Shown here piece after piece: positions 7,368-16,086 of a DNA stretch of 64,000 nt; positions within the stretch are counted from its first letter, which is position 1, and every line of letters begins with the position of its first letter. Origin of the DNA: Pseudomonas mendocina. GTDB taxonomy: Bacteria; Pseudomonadota; Gammaproteobacteria; Pseudomonadales; Pseudomonadaceae. The notes beneath the pieces are model-generated. The model searched no databases and was not told where the DNA came from. It saw nothing but the letters and a program-made list of their open reading frames with translations. The translations under genes were made by a program, and so were the position numbers. The DNA is taken from contig NZ_CP027657.1 in NCBI RefSeq assembly GCF_003008615.1, positions 3,968,001-4,032,000 on the forward strand, given 5' to 3'.

Positions 7368-8645
7368 TTAGGTCAGGTATTTCAATGGCACCAGCACCAG
7401 GGCGGGGAAGGCCAGCAGCAGGACGAGCACCAGCAGTTGGGCGATCAGGAATGGCCAGACACCACGCACGACCTCGTCCAGGCGTAGCTTGGCCACGCCG
7501 CAGATGACGTTGAGCACCGTGCCCACGGGCGGGGTGATCAGGCTTATCGAGATGTTCAGAATGAACAGCACGCCGAAGTACACCGGGTCGATGCCGGCCT
7601 GGGTCACGGCAGGCATCAGTACAGGGGTGAGAATCAGGATCACCGGTGCGGCGTCCATCACCATGCCAATGGCGATGACGACCAGCATGATCACCACCAG
7701 CAGCAGTTGTGGGTTGTCCATGAACGGTTGCATCAGGTCGGCCAGTTGGCCTGGCAGATCGGCGATGTTCACCAGCCAGGACGAAACCATGGCGGCGGCG
7801 ATCAGGAACATCACCACCGAGGTGGTGCGGGCAGAGCTGAAAATCACCTCATACAGCTGCGACCATTTCAGTTCCCGGTAGATCACCATGGCCACGAAGA
7901 GCGAGTAGACCGCTGCCACCACCGCCGCTTCGGTTGGAGTGAAGATGCCGAACTTCAGGCCGAACACGATGATCAGTGGCAGACCGAGCGCCCAGATTCC
8001 CTCTATTACCGAGCGCAAGACTTCGGCGCGGCTGGCTTTGGGAGATGGCGGAACCTCTTCGCCGCGGGCAATGAAGTACCATGCGACGGCCAGCGCCACA
8101 GCCATCATCAGGCCAGGGACGATGCCGGCCATGAACAGCTTGGAGATCGAAACGCCGGAAACCACGCCGAAAATGATGAAGTTGATGCTCGGCGGCAGTA
8201 CCGGGGCGATGATGCTACCGGCGGCAATCAGGCCTGCCGAGCGTTTACGGTCATGCCCGGCCGCGACCATCATCGGGATCAGCAAGGCTGACAAGGCGGC
8301 AGCATCGGCCACTGCCGAACCGGACAGCGACGCCAGCAATAGCGACGCCAGAATGGCCACGTAGCCAAGGCCGCCGCGTTTGTGCCCGACCAGGGTCATG
8401 GCAATCTTGACGATACGTTTGGACAGGCCGCCCGTGTTCATGATCTCGCCGGCCAGCATGAAGAAGGGGACGGCCATCAGAGGGAAGCTGTCGGCGCCAT
8501 TGATCAGGTTCTGCGCGATGATTTGCGCATCGAAAAGATCCAGATGCAGCATCAACACGACGCTGACCAGCAACAGAACGAAAGCCAGTGGCATGCCGAT
8601 GGCCATGCCGGTGAACAGGCTGCCGAGAAAGATGATCAGCGTCAT
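7368..8645 (-). CDS. dctM: TRAP transporter large permease, DctM family
   Basis: Predicted 425-residue inner-membrane protein with about 12 hydrophobic helices, the ion-coupled transport subunit of the TRAP system. Typical segments are PFFMLAGEIMNTGGLSKR, the repeat-like LASLSGSAVADAAAL and IAPVLPPSINFIIFG. The start at 8645 follows GGGAGAAG inside the end of dctQ and gives an ATGA overlap of four bases, so translation is coupled. Longer in-frame starts overlap dctQ without a membrane segment and were rejected. The dctP receptor follows after 47 bp. Confidence 0.93.
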   Translation of the reverse strand: MTLIIFLGSLFTGMAIGMPLAFVLLLVSVVLMLHLDLFDAQIIAQNLINGADSFPLMAVPFFMLAGEIMNTGGLSKRIVKIAMTLVGHKRGGLGYVAILASLLLASLSGSAVADAAALSALLIPMMVAAGHDRKRSAGLIAAGSIIAPVLPPSINFIIFGVVSGVSISKLFMAGIVPGLMMAVALAVAWYFIARGEEVPPSPKASRAEVLRSVIEGIWALGLPLIIVFGLKFGIFTPTEAAVVAAVYSLFVAMVIYRELKWSQLYEVIFSSARTTSVVMFLIAAAMVSSWLVNIADLPGQLADLMQPFMDNPQLLLVVIMLVVIAIGMVMDAAPVILILTPVLMPAVTQAGIDPVYFGVLFILNISISLITPPVGTVLNVICGVAKLRLDEVVRGVWPFLIAQLLVLVLLLAFPALVLVPLKYLT

Positions 8646-9199
8646 TTGCCACTTCTCCCGTCTAGGCCCAGGGTATTGTTGGCATCGCCAGACATCTGCA
8701 GACCTGTGGCGACTGGGGCCTCGACGAACCCTTCTTCCGCGCCGCGCAACAGGCGATAGCATTCACACAGGAGGATGAGTCCGGCACTGATGCCGAACAG
8801 CACGCCGCAGGCGTAGAACACGGCCATCGGCAGGCCGGAAGCGGGGGCTGGAGTGTGCAGGTTGATCTGTACCTGATCCCAGCTGCCGCTGAAGATCAGC
8901 CAGCTGAAATAAATCATCAGCAGGTGCCCGGCCAGCAGGCAGGCGCGCTGTATGAAGGCGGGCATCCGGCGCAACAGCATGTCGACGCCCAGATGGCCCT
9001 TCTCGCGTAGTGCCACCAGCGCGCCGAAAAACACCATCCAGACGAAGCACCAGCGCGACAGCTCTTCGGACAGGGTGATGCCGCTGTTGAAGGCATAGCG
9101 CATGACCACGTTACCGAACACCATGATCACCATGGCGATCATGCACAGCACCATCAGGAGCTTGAGTAACTGGAAATACAGGTCAGCAATTCTTTTCAT
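8642..9199 (-). CDS. dctQ: TRAP transporter small permease, DctQ family
   Basis: Predicted 185-residue inner-membrane protein with four hydrophobic helices. It shows the DctQ core: VVMRYAFNSGITLSEELSR, then FVWMVFFGALVALREKGH and LGVDMLL. It forms the membrane complex with DctM, whose start overlaps its stop by four bases. The C-terminal 25 residues after the last helix are polar and of no obvious function. It follows the Gfo/Idh/MocA gene at 9245 by 45 bp on the same strand. Confidence 0.92.
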   Translation of the reverse strand: MKRIADLYFQLLKLLMVLCMIAMVIMVFGNVVMRYAFNSGITLSEELSRWCFVWMVFFGALVALREKGHLGVDMLLRRMPAFIQRACLLAGHLLMIYFSWLIFSGSWDQVQINLHTPAPASGLPMAVFYACGVLFGISAGLILLCECYRLLRGAEEGFVEAPVATGLQMSGDANNTLGLDGRSGK

Positions 9200-9244
9200 T
9201 GTTCAATGGCCTCTTTAAAGGACAAGTCGGATGACGGGGGCACA

Positions 9245-10414
9245 TCAAGCCGGCAGTACCGTCCAGTGTCCTTGCTGTTGGTGCGAGCGGATGCAGGCCT
9301 CGATGAAGGCCATGCCTAGCAGACCGTCTTGCGCGGTCGGGCACTGCTGCGCCAGTGGGTCTGGAGCGCGCTGCTGACGGCGTGCCTTTATCAGTTCGGC
9401 GGCATCGCTGTAGATGTTGGCGAATGCTTCCAGCAGGCCTTCGGGTTGTCCGGCCTTGATCCGTGTGGCCTGCTGTGCGGCCTGACTAAGCCAGGCTTCG
9501 CCACGTCGCAGGATCTGGTGAGGTTGATCTTGATGACGCAGCAACAGTTGATCCGGCGTCTCCTGATGCCAGCTGAGTGACCCATTGGAGCCGAACACCC
9601 GCAGTTGCAGACCCTGGCGGTTGCCGGCTGCCACGAAACTGGCCCACAGCATGCCGCGCGCACCCGAGGACAGACGCAGCAGTACGTGGGCGTTATCGTG
9701 CGAGGTGCGGCCCGGTACCAGGGTGCTCAGTTCAGCGGACACTTCGCTGACCTCCAGGCCGGTGACAAAGCGCAGCAGTTGGTGTGCATGCACGCCGACG
9801 TCGGCAAGAACCGGAGAGGCGCCGGCCTGAGCCGGATCGGCGCGCCAGGTGAAGCTTTTTACCCCTTGTTGTTCCAGGGCGTGCACCCCGAAGGAGCCAG
9901 CGTGTTCGACCTGCACCACGCGCACTGTGCCGATTACGCCACGAGCGATCAGGTCTCGGGCTTCTCGGATCAGCGGGTAGCCGCTGTAGTTGTGGGTCAG
10001 CAGGTGCAATGCCGAGCCACTGCGAACCTGGTCGAGTAACGCTTGGGCTTCCTGGTAGCTGGTGGCCAGGGGCTTGTCGCAGATGACGTCGATACCGCGC
10101 TCGAGAAACGCTCTGCTGGCCGGTGCGTGCACGGCGTTGGGAGCCATGATGGCGACAACCTGAATACCGTCCTCGCGCATGGCTTCGGCGGTGGCCATGC
10201 TCAGGTAGTCGCTGTAGGTGCGCTCGGGGGGGATTCCGTACTGCTCGGCGGCAGCTCGATTGCGTGTGGCGTCGCGGGCGAATACCCCGGCGACCAGTTC
10301 GAAATGGCCGTCCATATGGGCGGCATAGCGGTGGGTAGAGGCGATACCCGACTCCAGGCCCCCGCCGACGAAACCCAGGCGCAGGCGTTCAGACGGTTTC
10401 GCTATACGTTTCAT
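9245..10414 (-). CDS. Gfo/Idh/MocA-family oxidoreductase
   Basis: Predicted 389-residue NAD(P)-dependent dehydrogenase. The N-terminal Rossmann domain has LGFVGGGLESGIA where the dinucleotide-binding loop lies, then VICDKPLATS, the family equivalent of the EKP motif with the catalytic Lys. The C-terminal alpha/beta domain carries ADVGVHAHQLLRF, with the conserved His near the active site. The family oxidises sugars, inositols and related polyols. It is one of two such enzymes in this operon, here between aroQ and dctQ, so successive oxidations of one imported compound are plausible. The precise substrate is not deducible. Confidence 0.88.
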   Translation of the reverse strand: MKRIAKPSERLRLGFVGGGLESGIASTHRYAAHMDGHFELVAGVFARDATRNRAAAEQYGIPPERTYSDYLSMATAEAMREDGIQVVAIMAPNAVHAPASRAFLERGIDVICDKPLATSYQEAQALLDQVRSGSALHLLTHNYSGYPLIREARDLIARGVIGTVRVVQVEHAGSFGVHALEQQGVKSFTWRADPAQAGASPVLADVGVHAHQLLRFVTGLEVSEVSAELSTLVPGRTSHDNAHVLLRLSSGARGMLWASFVAAGNRQGLQLRVFGSNGSLSWHQETPDQLLLRHQDQPHQILRRGEAWLSQAAQQATRIKAGQPEGLLEAFANIYSDAAELIKARRQQRAPDPLAQQCPTAQDGLLGMAFIEACIRSHQQQGHWTVLPA

Positions 10415-10473
10415 GGCTCCCCCTTGTTCTTGTAATGGGTATTGAATGCACGAGGTCGATCTGGGAGTGCGAG

Positions 10474-10908
10474 CTATCGGTTCAAATGGGCGAGGTGCTC
10501 GATGGCCAACTGGTAGCCATGGGTGCCCAGGCCGGCCAATACCGCTTTGGCTACCAGTGACACATAGGAGTGGTGGCGGAAGTGCTCGCGGCGGTGCACG
10601 TTGGAAATATGCACCTCGATCACCGGCACCTCGGCGGCGATCAGGGCGTCGTGGATTGCCACTGAGGTGTGAGTCCAGGCGCCTGGGTTGATCACGATCC
10701 CGGCCACGCGGTTACGGGCATGGTGGATCCAGTCGATCATCTGGCCTTCGTGGTTGGTCTGCTGGAACTCGATCTCCAGGCCTGATTCGTCACCGGTTCT
10801 GCGGCACAGCGCTTCGACGTCGGCCAGGGTTTCGTGGCCATAGACATCGGGCTGGCGTAGGCCAAGCATGTTCAGGTTGGGGCCGTTCAGTACGAGTATG
10901 GTTTTCAT
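10474..10908 (-). CDS. aroQ: Type II 3-dehydroquinate dehydratase
   Basis: Predicted 144-residue enzyme interconverting 3-dehydroquinate and 3-dehydroshikimate. Family hallmarks are all present: [18 protein letters not shown] with Arg18 and the catalytic Tyr23, [30 protein letters not shown] and [18 protein letters not shown] with the catalytic His. The ATG at 10908 begins the conserved strand; longer starts add an unrelated N-terminus. Its place between two oxidoreductases and a TRAP transporter, rather than with accB/accC, argues for a catabolic copy, as in quinate/shikimate degradation. That role is inference; a biosynthetic paralogue elsewhere would be expected. Confidence 0.93.
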   Translation of the reverse strand: MKTILVLNGPNLNMLGLRQPDVYGHETLADVEALCRRTGDESGLEIEFQQTNHEGQMIDWIHHARNRVAGIVINPGAWTHTSVAIHDALIAAEVPVIEVHISNVHRREHFRHHSYVSLVAKAVLAGLGTHGYQLAIEHLAHLNR

Positions 10909-11084
10909 GTCCGTTTCTCCGTTGAGGGTTCGCAATGCCAGACGTACAAGGTGTCGATCCCAGTTTTGGGGAGCGTCGGCATTGTTGGGCGAGAGCGATC
11001 CAGCGACTTTTCCAGCTCTCATGGGCACAGCAGGTCAGATCGCTTCGCCTAGCGTAGAGGCAAGGATCGAGAGCGCTGGAAGAG

Positions 11085-12137
11085 TCACATCGAGTCGGTG
11101 GGTACCACTTTTCCCGTGCGCGCCGCTTCGGCGATCGCCTCGGTTATCAGCAGGTTGGCCAGGCCGTCGCGCACGCTGACCAGTGGTTCGGTTTCACCAC
11201 GGATCACCGCGCAGAAATGCTCGAGCTGGCGCTCCAGCGGATCGGCCTCTACCAGTTCGGCGGTTGTGGTGTGGAAGGGTTTCCACCAGGAGCGATCCTC
11301 CTTGCGCGCGTAGTACTTCAGGCGCATGGTCGGGATCGACAGCGAGCCCAGGGTGCCTGAGATCACATAACAATCTTCGTCCGCATAACTGGGGTAGCTC
11401 TTGTTCTCCCGGGCGGTCTGCTCCCAGCTGCGTGCGCAGGCTGCGGTGTCCGATAGCAGGAACGTACCGAGGGCGCCGTTGGCGAAGCGCAGGTTGATCG
11501 ACACGGTGTCCTCGACCGGGAACCCACGGGTAGCATTCGATGCCTGTGCCTGCACCGAGACTATTTCGCCGCACAGCGAGCGCAGGTTGCCGATCTCGTG
11601 GATCATGTTGATCAGTACCGGGCCGCCGCCGGCCTGACGGCGCCAGGGGGCGGCATCGAAATAGTCGTCGGGTTTGTAGAACAATGCGCTACCCATTACC
11701 GCGACCGGGGCCCCGATGATGCCTTCGGCGATGATTTCGCGAGCCCGCTGCAAGATGGCGCTATGGGCACGGTGGTGGCCGACCAGCAGCCTGGCGCCGC
11801 TGCGTTCGGTCATCTCCAGCAAACGCTTGCCTTCTTCCAGAGTGTGGGCGACCGGTTTCTCGATCAGAGCGCTGACACCCTGCTTTATGCAGGTCAGGGC
11901 ATTTTCCACATGCAAATGGTTGGGGGTTGCCAGAATCACCCCGTCGGGGTGTTGCTGGGCGAATAGCTTTTCAAGAGATTCGTAGAGCGGGACACCAGCG
12001 GAGCGGGCGATTTCGATGGCAGTTGCGCAAGGGTCGACGATTGCCAGCAATTCGCAACTTTCACTGGCCTGGACGAGTTCGATATGGCGCCGTCCAATCA
12101 GGCCTGCACCGGCTACAGCTATTTTGATGTTCTTCAT
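11085..12137 (-). CDS. Gfo/Idh/MocA-family oxidoreductase
   Basis: Predicted 350-residue NAD(P)-dependent dehydrogenase and first gene of the minus-strand operon. It has the dinucleotide-binding loop VAGAGLIGRRHIELV at residues about 7-21, the catalytic motif ALIEKPVAHT, and the C-terminal domain with NMIHEIGNLRSLCGE. ATG at 12137 is preferred over the upstream in-frame start because the Rossmann strand begins at once. A LysR regulator starts 108 bp away on the other strand. A 176-bp gap separates it from aroQ, long enough for an internal promoter, though none is clear. Members act on inositols, quinate/shikimate-like polyols or sugar acids. Confidence 0.88.
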   Translation of the reverse strand: MKNIKIAVAGAGLIGRRHIELVQASESCELLAIVDPCATAIEIARSAGVPLYESLEKLFAQQHPDGVILATPNHLHVENALTCIKQGVSALIEKPVAHTLEEGKRLLEMTERSGARLLVGHHRAHSAILQRAREIIAEGIIGAPVAVMGSALFYKPDDYFDAAPWRRQAGGGPVLINMIHEIGNLRSLCGEIVSVQAQASNATRGFPVEDTVSINLRFANGALGTFLLSDTAACARSWEQTARENKSYPSYADEDCYVISGTLGSLSIPTMRLKYYARKEDRSWWKPFHTTTAELVEADPLERQLEHFCAVIRGETEPLVSVRDGLANLLITEAIAEAARTGKVVPTDSM

Positions 12138-12245
12138 AACACTCGATTCTTTGTTCTTATCGGTCTGCACCCTGGGTCGGTGCTGCACTCAGCCATAGGC
12201 GTTGTGAGAGACTAATAAAAAGCCATGGTGAAATAATCGAGCTAT

Positions 12246-13187
12246 ATGAAGAATCAGAATGCACAGATAGCGAATAATGACCCGCTGCTGCGTGACTTGC
12301 AGCTGTTCTGTACGGTTGCCAGGCGTTCAAGCTTCATCGCTGCCGCTACCGAGATGGGCTTTTCCCCGGCCCATGTCAGTAAGCGCATCCTTACGCTGGA
12401 ACAGATGTTGGGCGTCAAGTTGTTCAACCGAACCACCCGGCGGGTCAACATCACCAGCGATGGTGAGGCGGCCTTCATCTGGGCACAGAAGATCCTCGAG
12501 GATGTCGAGGCGATGATCGAGACGTTGTCGGGTTTGCGCAGTGAGCCGCGTGGAACACTGCGTATCGGCACCAGCCTGCGGCTTGGGCGTGAACATATTG
12601 CGCCGATTCTGTCGTTGTTCAGAACGCGTTATCCCGGGCTGGAAATCTGGCTCGAACTGCTGGACAGGCGCGCGGATCAGATTGCCGACAATTTCGATAT
12701 AGATATTCGTGTCGGCGAAGTGCAGGAGAAACACTTGATCGCACAGCGCATCTCGGAAAGCTCCCGGATCCTGGCTGCTGCTCCGAGTTACCTCAAGCGT
12801 CGTGGTCAACCGAGGTCCTTGGCTGACCTGGCCCAGCACGATTGCCTGCTGTTTCGCGGCCGTGACCAGAGCTTTGGGGTCTGGCGTCTCGAGGGGCCGG
12901 GTGGTGTGGAGACCGTGAAGGTCACCGGGCCGATGGCCTCGAACCATAGCGATATCGTGCGCCAGTGGGCTCTCGAAGGACATGGCATCATCATGGCCTC
13001 GCACTGGGACGTGGCCGGCAGGCTGAAGGATGGATCCTTGATCCGGATCCTGCCGGCTTACTGTCAGTCGGCTGACGTCTGGGCGGTGACCACTGCCCGA
13101 TCCTCCAACTCGGCCAAGGTGCGGGCTTGCGTTCAGTTCCTGCGTGAGCAGTTGAGCGAAGGCCCCTATGCACTGATCACTGCCTAG
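12246..13187 (+). CDS. LysR-family transcriptional regulator, divergent from the TRAP/aroQ operon
   Basis: Predicted 313-residue regulator. The winged helix-turn-helix spans residues about 12-72 (LQLFCTVARRSSFIAAATEM, then VSKRILTLEQMLGVKLFNRTT), followed by a long linker helix and a periplasmic-binding-like effector domain. It diverges from the oxidoreductase gene at 12137 across 108 bp, the usual arrangement for a LysR activator of a catabolic operon. The likely inducer is the imported compound or its first oxidation product. The effector domain resembles the DsdC/TrpI-like group that carries RxGEVQE; this is not specific enough to name a ligand. Confidence 0.9.
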   Translation: MKNQNAQIANNDPLLRDLQLFCTVARRSSFIAAATEMGFSPAHVSKRILTLEQMLGVKLFNRTTRRVNITSDGEAAFIWAQKILEDVEAMIETLSGLRSEPRGTLRIGTSLRLGREHIAPILSLFRTRYPGLEIWLELLDRRADQIADNFDIDIRVGEVQEKHLIAQRISESSRILAAAPSYLKRRGQPRSLADLAQHDCLLFRGRDQSFGVWRLEGPGGVETVKVTGPMASNHSDIVRQWALEGHGIIMASHWDVAGRLKDGSLIRILPAYCQSADVWAVTTARSSNSAKVRACVQFLREQLSEGPYALITA

Positions 13188-13226
13188 ATTGGGTGGTGCA
13201 TGCCTCCGCGTCAGGCCGATCTGCCA

Positions 13227-13252
13227 TAAAAAAGCCCGTCACGAGGACGGGC
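13227..13252 (-). terminator. Rho-independent terminator of the OprD-family porin gene
   Basis: Read on the minus strand, GCCCGTC-CTCGT-GACGGGC is followed by TTTTTT. The 7-bp GC-rich stem with a U-tract lies about 55 bp past the porin stop codon. It is near the end of the convergent LysR gene but the U-tract serves only the minus strand. Confidence 0.88.
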
Positions 13253-13305
13253 GTAAAGTGCCGTAAACACACAGGAGTCAATAGGACGCAGTGATGCGTC
13301 CGGTA

Positions 13306-14550
13306 TTACAGGATCGACAGCGGATAGTTGAAGATCAGACGGTTCTCGTGCAGATCGACGCCCACGTCGCGGCGCACGTCGGAGTTACGCCAGCGGATGC
13401 TGAGGTTCTTCAGCGAGCCTTCCTGGATGGTGTAGGCCAGCTCGGATTCGCGGCCCCACTCTTCGGCATCGGTACGGCCGCCGGTGTGGATGTTGGAGCC
13501 ACTGACGTAACGGTTCATCAGGGTCAGGCCCGGAATGCCGAGGCCGGCGAAGTTGTAGTCATGGCGAATCTGCCAGGAACGCTCTTCCGGGTTGTCGTAG
13601 CTGTTGGTGAAACCGTCGTTGACCAGGGTGCCGCCGCTGGCGCCGTCGATACGCATGAACTTGGTATCACCGCTCAGGCGCTGGTAAGCGACCATGAAGG
13701 TATTGTTGCCGGTCTTGGCGGTGAGTGCGCCCTGGTAGACCTTGTTGTCCAGCTTGCCGGCCTTGGCCGCGCCTTCTTCCTTGCCGTTGACGTAGCCGAG
13801 GTTGGCGCCCAGCACCCAGTCGCCGACTGGTTGGCTATGGGTCAGTTGCACGTAGCTCTGCTTGTAGACGTCTTCCAGGCGCGCGTGCCAGACGCCAACC
13901 ATGGTGTTGTTGCCGTTGAAGCGGTATTCACCACCGGCGAAGTTGAAGTCATCACCCTCTACGCCACCGAAGGACATCTCTTCGCGGCTGGCATCGTTAC
14001 GCTGGCTGTTCTTCCAGAACTGACCGCCGTACAGGGTCAGGCCGTCGATCTCGTTGGAGGTCAGTTGGGCGCCCTGGAAGGTTTGCGGCAGCGAGCGGCC
14101 GTCGTCGGCACGCAGGATCGGCAGCACGGCGAACCACTCACCGACCTTCAGCTCGGTCTTGGACAGCTTGGCCTTGGCTGCGACGGCGGTGCGACCGAAG
14201 TCATCGGCCTGACGGCCATCGTCATGTACCGGCAGCAGTTGGCTGCCTGGAGTGCCGCGACCGCCGTCGAGTTTCACCGAGTACAGGCCGAGTACGTCGA
14301 GGCCGAAGCCGACGGTGCCTTCGGTGTAGCCGGAACGGGCATCGAGGATGAAGCTCTGTGTCCAGGCGGAGGCTTGGCCCTGGCCACCTTGGGTCTGGTT
14401 GAGGAAGTTGCGGTTAAAGTAGTAATTGCGCAGGCCGAGGGTGACCTTGGCATCTTCGACGAAGCCGGCGGCGTGCGTGGCAGTCGGCAGAACCAGGGCC
14501 AGAGCCGTGCTGCCAAGCAGAGCCAATGGAATGATGTTGCGTGCGGTCAT
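13306..14550 (-). CDS. OprD-family outer-membrane porin
   Basis: Predicted 414-residue outer-membrane beta barrel for small substrates. The signal peptide (MTARNIIPLALLGSTALALV, cleavage after THA) precedes AGFVEDAKVTLGLRNYYFNR, the typical start of OprD-family channels. FLDARSGYTEG-like and GLDVLGLYSVKLDGG segments also fit, and the protein ends in a barrel strand (ENRLIFNYPLSIL). Members take up basic amino acids (OccD) or aromatic and carboxylic acids (OccK). Which subgroup applies is not certain here, although its position beside a TRAP/aroQ operon would suit an acid. A long leader upstream (14551 on) contains a palindromic candidate operator at 14811. Confidence 0.93.
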   Translation of the reverse strand: MTARNIIPLALLGSTALALVLPTATHAAGFVEDAKVTLGLRNYYFNRNFLNQTQGGQGQASAWTQSFILDARSGYTEGTVGFGLDVLGLYSVKLDGGRGTPGSQLLPVHDDGRQADDFGRTAVAAKAKLSKTELKVGEWFAVLPILRADDGRSLPQTFQGAQLTSNEIDGLTLYGGQFWKNSQRNDASREEMSFGGVEGDDFNFAGGEYRFNGNNTMVGVWHARLEDVYKQSYVQLTHSQPVGDWVLGANLGYVNGKEEGAAKAGKLDNKVYQGALTAKTGNNTFMVAYQRLSGDTKFMRIDGASGGTLVNDGFTNSYDNPEERSWQIRHDYNFAGLGIPGLTLMNRYVSGSNIHTGGRTDAEEWGRESELAYTIQEGSLKNLSIRWRNSDVRRDVGVDLHENRLIFNYPLSIL

Positions 14551-15042
14551 TGTTGTTGTGCTCCCAGTTTTTGAACGAACCATCCCCTGCTGGCCTGCTC
14601 GGGACCTGCGTGATGGGAATGTTGTGTTTGCCCTGTGGAGGGCGATAGATCGGCCGAACGAGACCGATCATTGCCAGGGGCTGGGTCAGCCTCCGGCGAA
14701 TCCGGTTCTATGGCGTGTGGCGATGGCGTATGCCGAGCGGCCTGGGTGCTGCTGCGCAGGGGGAGAGGTGAGGTAGATCATGTTCTGGCCCTGGTTCTTG
14801 TTGTTATTAGTGTCATATGTCGTCATACAACTTGCTGGATTATCGACAGCCTTTTCTCCTCTTGTCAACGTATGGCTAGACGAAAGTAGCAACCCCTGGT
14901 CGTCTGATAGACCCTGGGTACGGGAGCTTCCTGACTCAAGACAGTTCTGTAGAGGGATTTCCGACCCAGGCTACAAGGCCGCTAGTATCGATGTTGTTGT
15001 GTGATAACGTATGACGAGTCACGCATTACCCTGGGAGAACGC
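14551..15042. other. Long intergenic region upstream of porin and isomerase genes
   Basis: A 492-bp stretch between divergent genes with no credible ORF. It presumably holds promoters for both. The only distinct signal is the palindromic word TGTCATATGTCGTCATACAA at 14811-14830, lying 261 bp before the porin start. AT content is locally higher than around it. Confidence 0.4.
14811..14830. promoter_or_regulatory. Candidate operator upstream of the porin gene
   Basis: TGTCATATGTCGTCATACAA contains TATG-TCGT-CATA with flanking imperfect symmetry and resembles operators of FadR-subfamily GntR repressors (TTGTATGAC-like half sites). No such regulator lies in the window, so the assignment is tentative. 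Confidence 0.3.
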
Positions 15043-15396
15043 ATGCCGCATTGCCTGATCGAGGCCGCCCATGAGGTAGGCCAGTTGATAGCGCCGCAGG
15101 AACTGGTGCGCCTGGTGCACGACCAGGCGGCAGACAGCGGTCTGTTCCAGCCGGGTGAGGTCAAGGTTCGTCTCAGCCTGTACGAACACCACTGCGTCGG
15201 CGGTGAGCCGGGGCTGTTCGTGCACCTGATCTTCTACGTTCTGGCTGGCCGCAGCGATGCGGACAAGCGCGCCTTGTCCCGACGCATCGTACGCGCGCTG
15301 GTGGAACGCCTGCCGCAGGTGCCGGCGATATCGCTGGATGTGCGTGATATTCAGCGAGAGGTCTTCAGTAATCGGCGCAATTGCCTAGAGGATTAG
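15043..15396 (+). CDS. 5-carboxymethyl-2-hydroxymuconate delta-isomerase family protein
   Basis: Predicted 117-residue enzyme of the CHMI/HpaF family (tautomerase superfamily). The mature N-terminus MPHCLIEA leaves the catalytic Pro-1 after Met removal; later the Arg-rich KVRLSLYEHH and the end VSLDVRDI-like segment fit. CHMI acts in homoprotocatechuate degradation, but no other hpa genes lie near, so the real substrate is uncertain. The ATG at 15043 follows GGGAGA and is needed for the Pro-1 N-terminus. The last codon and stop (GAT TAG) lie in the terminal repeat of the MITE-like element at 15391, so the native C-terminus was probably altered. Confidence 0.82.
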   Translation: MPHCLIEAAHEVGQLIAPQELVRLVHDQAADSGLFQPGEVKVRLSLYEHHCVGGEPGLFVHLIFYVLAGRSDADKRALSRRIVRALVERLPQVPAISLDVRDIQREVFSNRRNCLED

Positions 15397-15556
15397 GTTC
15401 TGTATGAAAAGTGCCTGCGCATCGGTGATGCTTCGTTAAAAACGGGTTCGGAATGCTCATTTACAGCTCGTAAAGTCGACCGCGACTCCGACCGTTCCTC
15501 ACCCGTTTTTGCCTCGCCTGACCTTCGCTCGACGACTCTTCTTACAGAACCTAATC
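15391..15556. mobile_element. MITE-like element with terminal inverted repeats (copy 2)
   Basis: The left end GATTAGGTTCTGTA (15391-15404) recurs inverted at 15543-15556, and similarity continues inward (GAA-AGT). The core GCTCATTTACAGCTCGTAAA (15455-15474) is identical to that of copy 1 at 2461-2480, although the terminal repeats differ. It supplies the stop codons of both flanking convergent genes. It has no transposase. Confidence 0.75.
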
Positions 15557-16009
15557 GCCTTCGAGCAGGCGCGGGCCGCTGCCCTGGTTGCCCAGGCGAT
15601 CCCCGGGGTTACGCAGCGGGCAGTCGTCCATCGATAGACAACCGCAGCCGATGCAGCCGGTGAGTTGGTCGCGCAATTTGCTCAAACGCTCGAGGCGGGC
15701 GTCCAGTTCCTGTTTCCAATGCTGCGAAAAGCGTTGCCAGTCGGCTGCTGTGGGCGTGTGATCGTGCGGTAGCGTCGCGAGGATCGCGCCGATGTCCGCC
15801 AGCGGAATCCCCAGGCGTTGCGCCACCTTGATCAAGGCAACCCGACGCAGGATCTGCCGTGGATAACGGCGCTGATTACCTGCGTTGCGCTGGCTGTGAA
15901 TCAGCCCCTTGGCCTCGTAGAAGTGCAGGGTGGAAACACTCACCCCGCTGCGTTCGGCTACCTGGCCGACAGTGAGTGGCCGCTCGAGACGTTCGTGTGG
16001 CGCCAACAT
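15551..16009 (-). CDS. soxR: Redox-sensitive MerR-family activator SoxR
   Basis: Predicted 152-residue [2Fe-2S] regulator that activates promoters when its cluster is oxidised by redox-cycling compounds. The MerR winged helix is at residues about 10-80 ([20 protein letters not shown], then [13 protein letters not shown]). After the dimer helix comes the cluster-binding motif [12 protein letters not shown], which fits C-x2-C-x-C-x5-C of SoxR. I use ATG 16009; a TTG seven codons upstream lies inside the SoxR box and was rejected. The gene diverges from an FMN reductase with the SoxR box between. Its final Asp and stop are contributed by the MITE-like element. Confidence 0.95.
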   Translation of the reverse strand: MLAPHERLERPLTVGQVAERSGVSVSTLHFYEAKGLIHSQRNAGNQRRYPRQILRRVALIKVAQRLGIPLADIGAILATLPHDHTPTAADWQRFSQHWKQELDARLERLSKLRDQLTGCIGCGCLSMDDCPLRNPGDRLGNQGSGPRLLEGD

Positions 16010-16021
16010 GAAAATCCCTCT

Positions 16022-16052
16022 TGACCTCAAGTTAAGTTGAGGTTTTACCCTC
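16022..16052 (+). promoter_or_regulatory. SoxR-controlled promoter of the FMN reductase gene, with SoxR box
   Basis: The word CCTCAAGTTAAGTTGAGG at 16025-16042 differs by one base from the classical SoxR box CCTCAAGTTAACTTGAGG. It sits between a TTGACC -35 (16022-16027) and a TACCCT-like -10 near 16046-16051, an extended spacer as expected for a MerR-family target. The box also lies 16 bp upstream of the soxR start, so it may autoregulate soxR. Confidence 0.9.
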
Positions 16053-16086
16053 GCAGGCCTTGATAGACAACCCCGAGGGGATTTCC

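Noticed and set aside
13291..14574. A 427-codon plus-strand frame over the porin gene
   Set aside because: Antisense to an OprD-family porin with a signal peptide and terminator on the minus strand.
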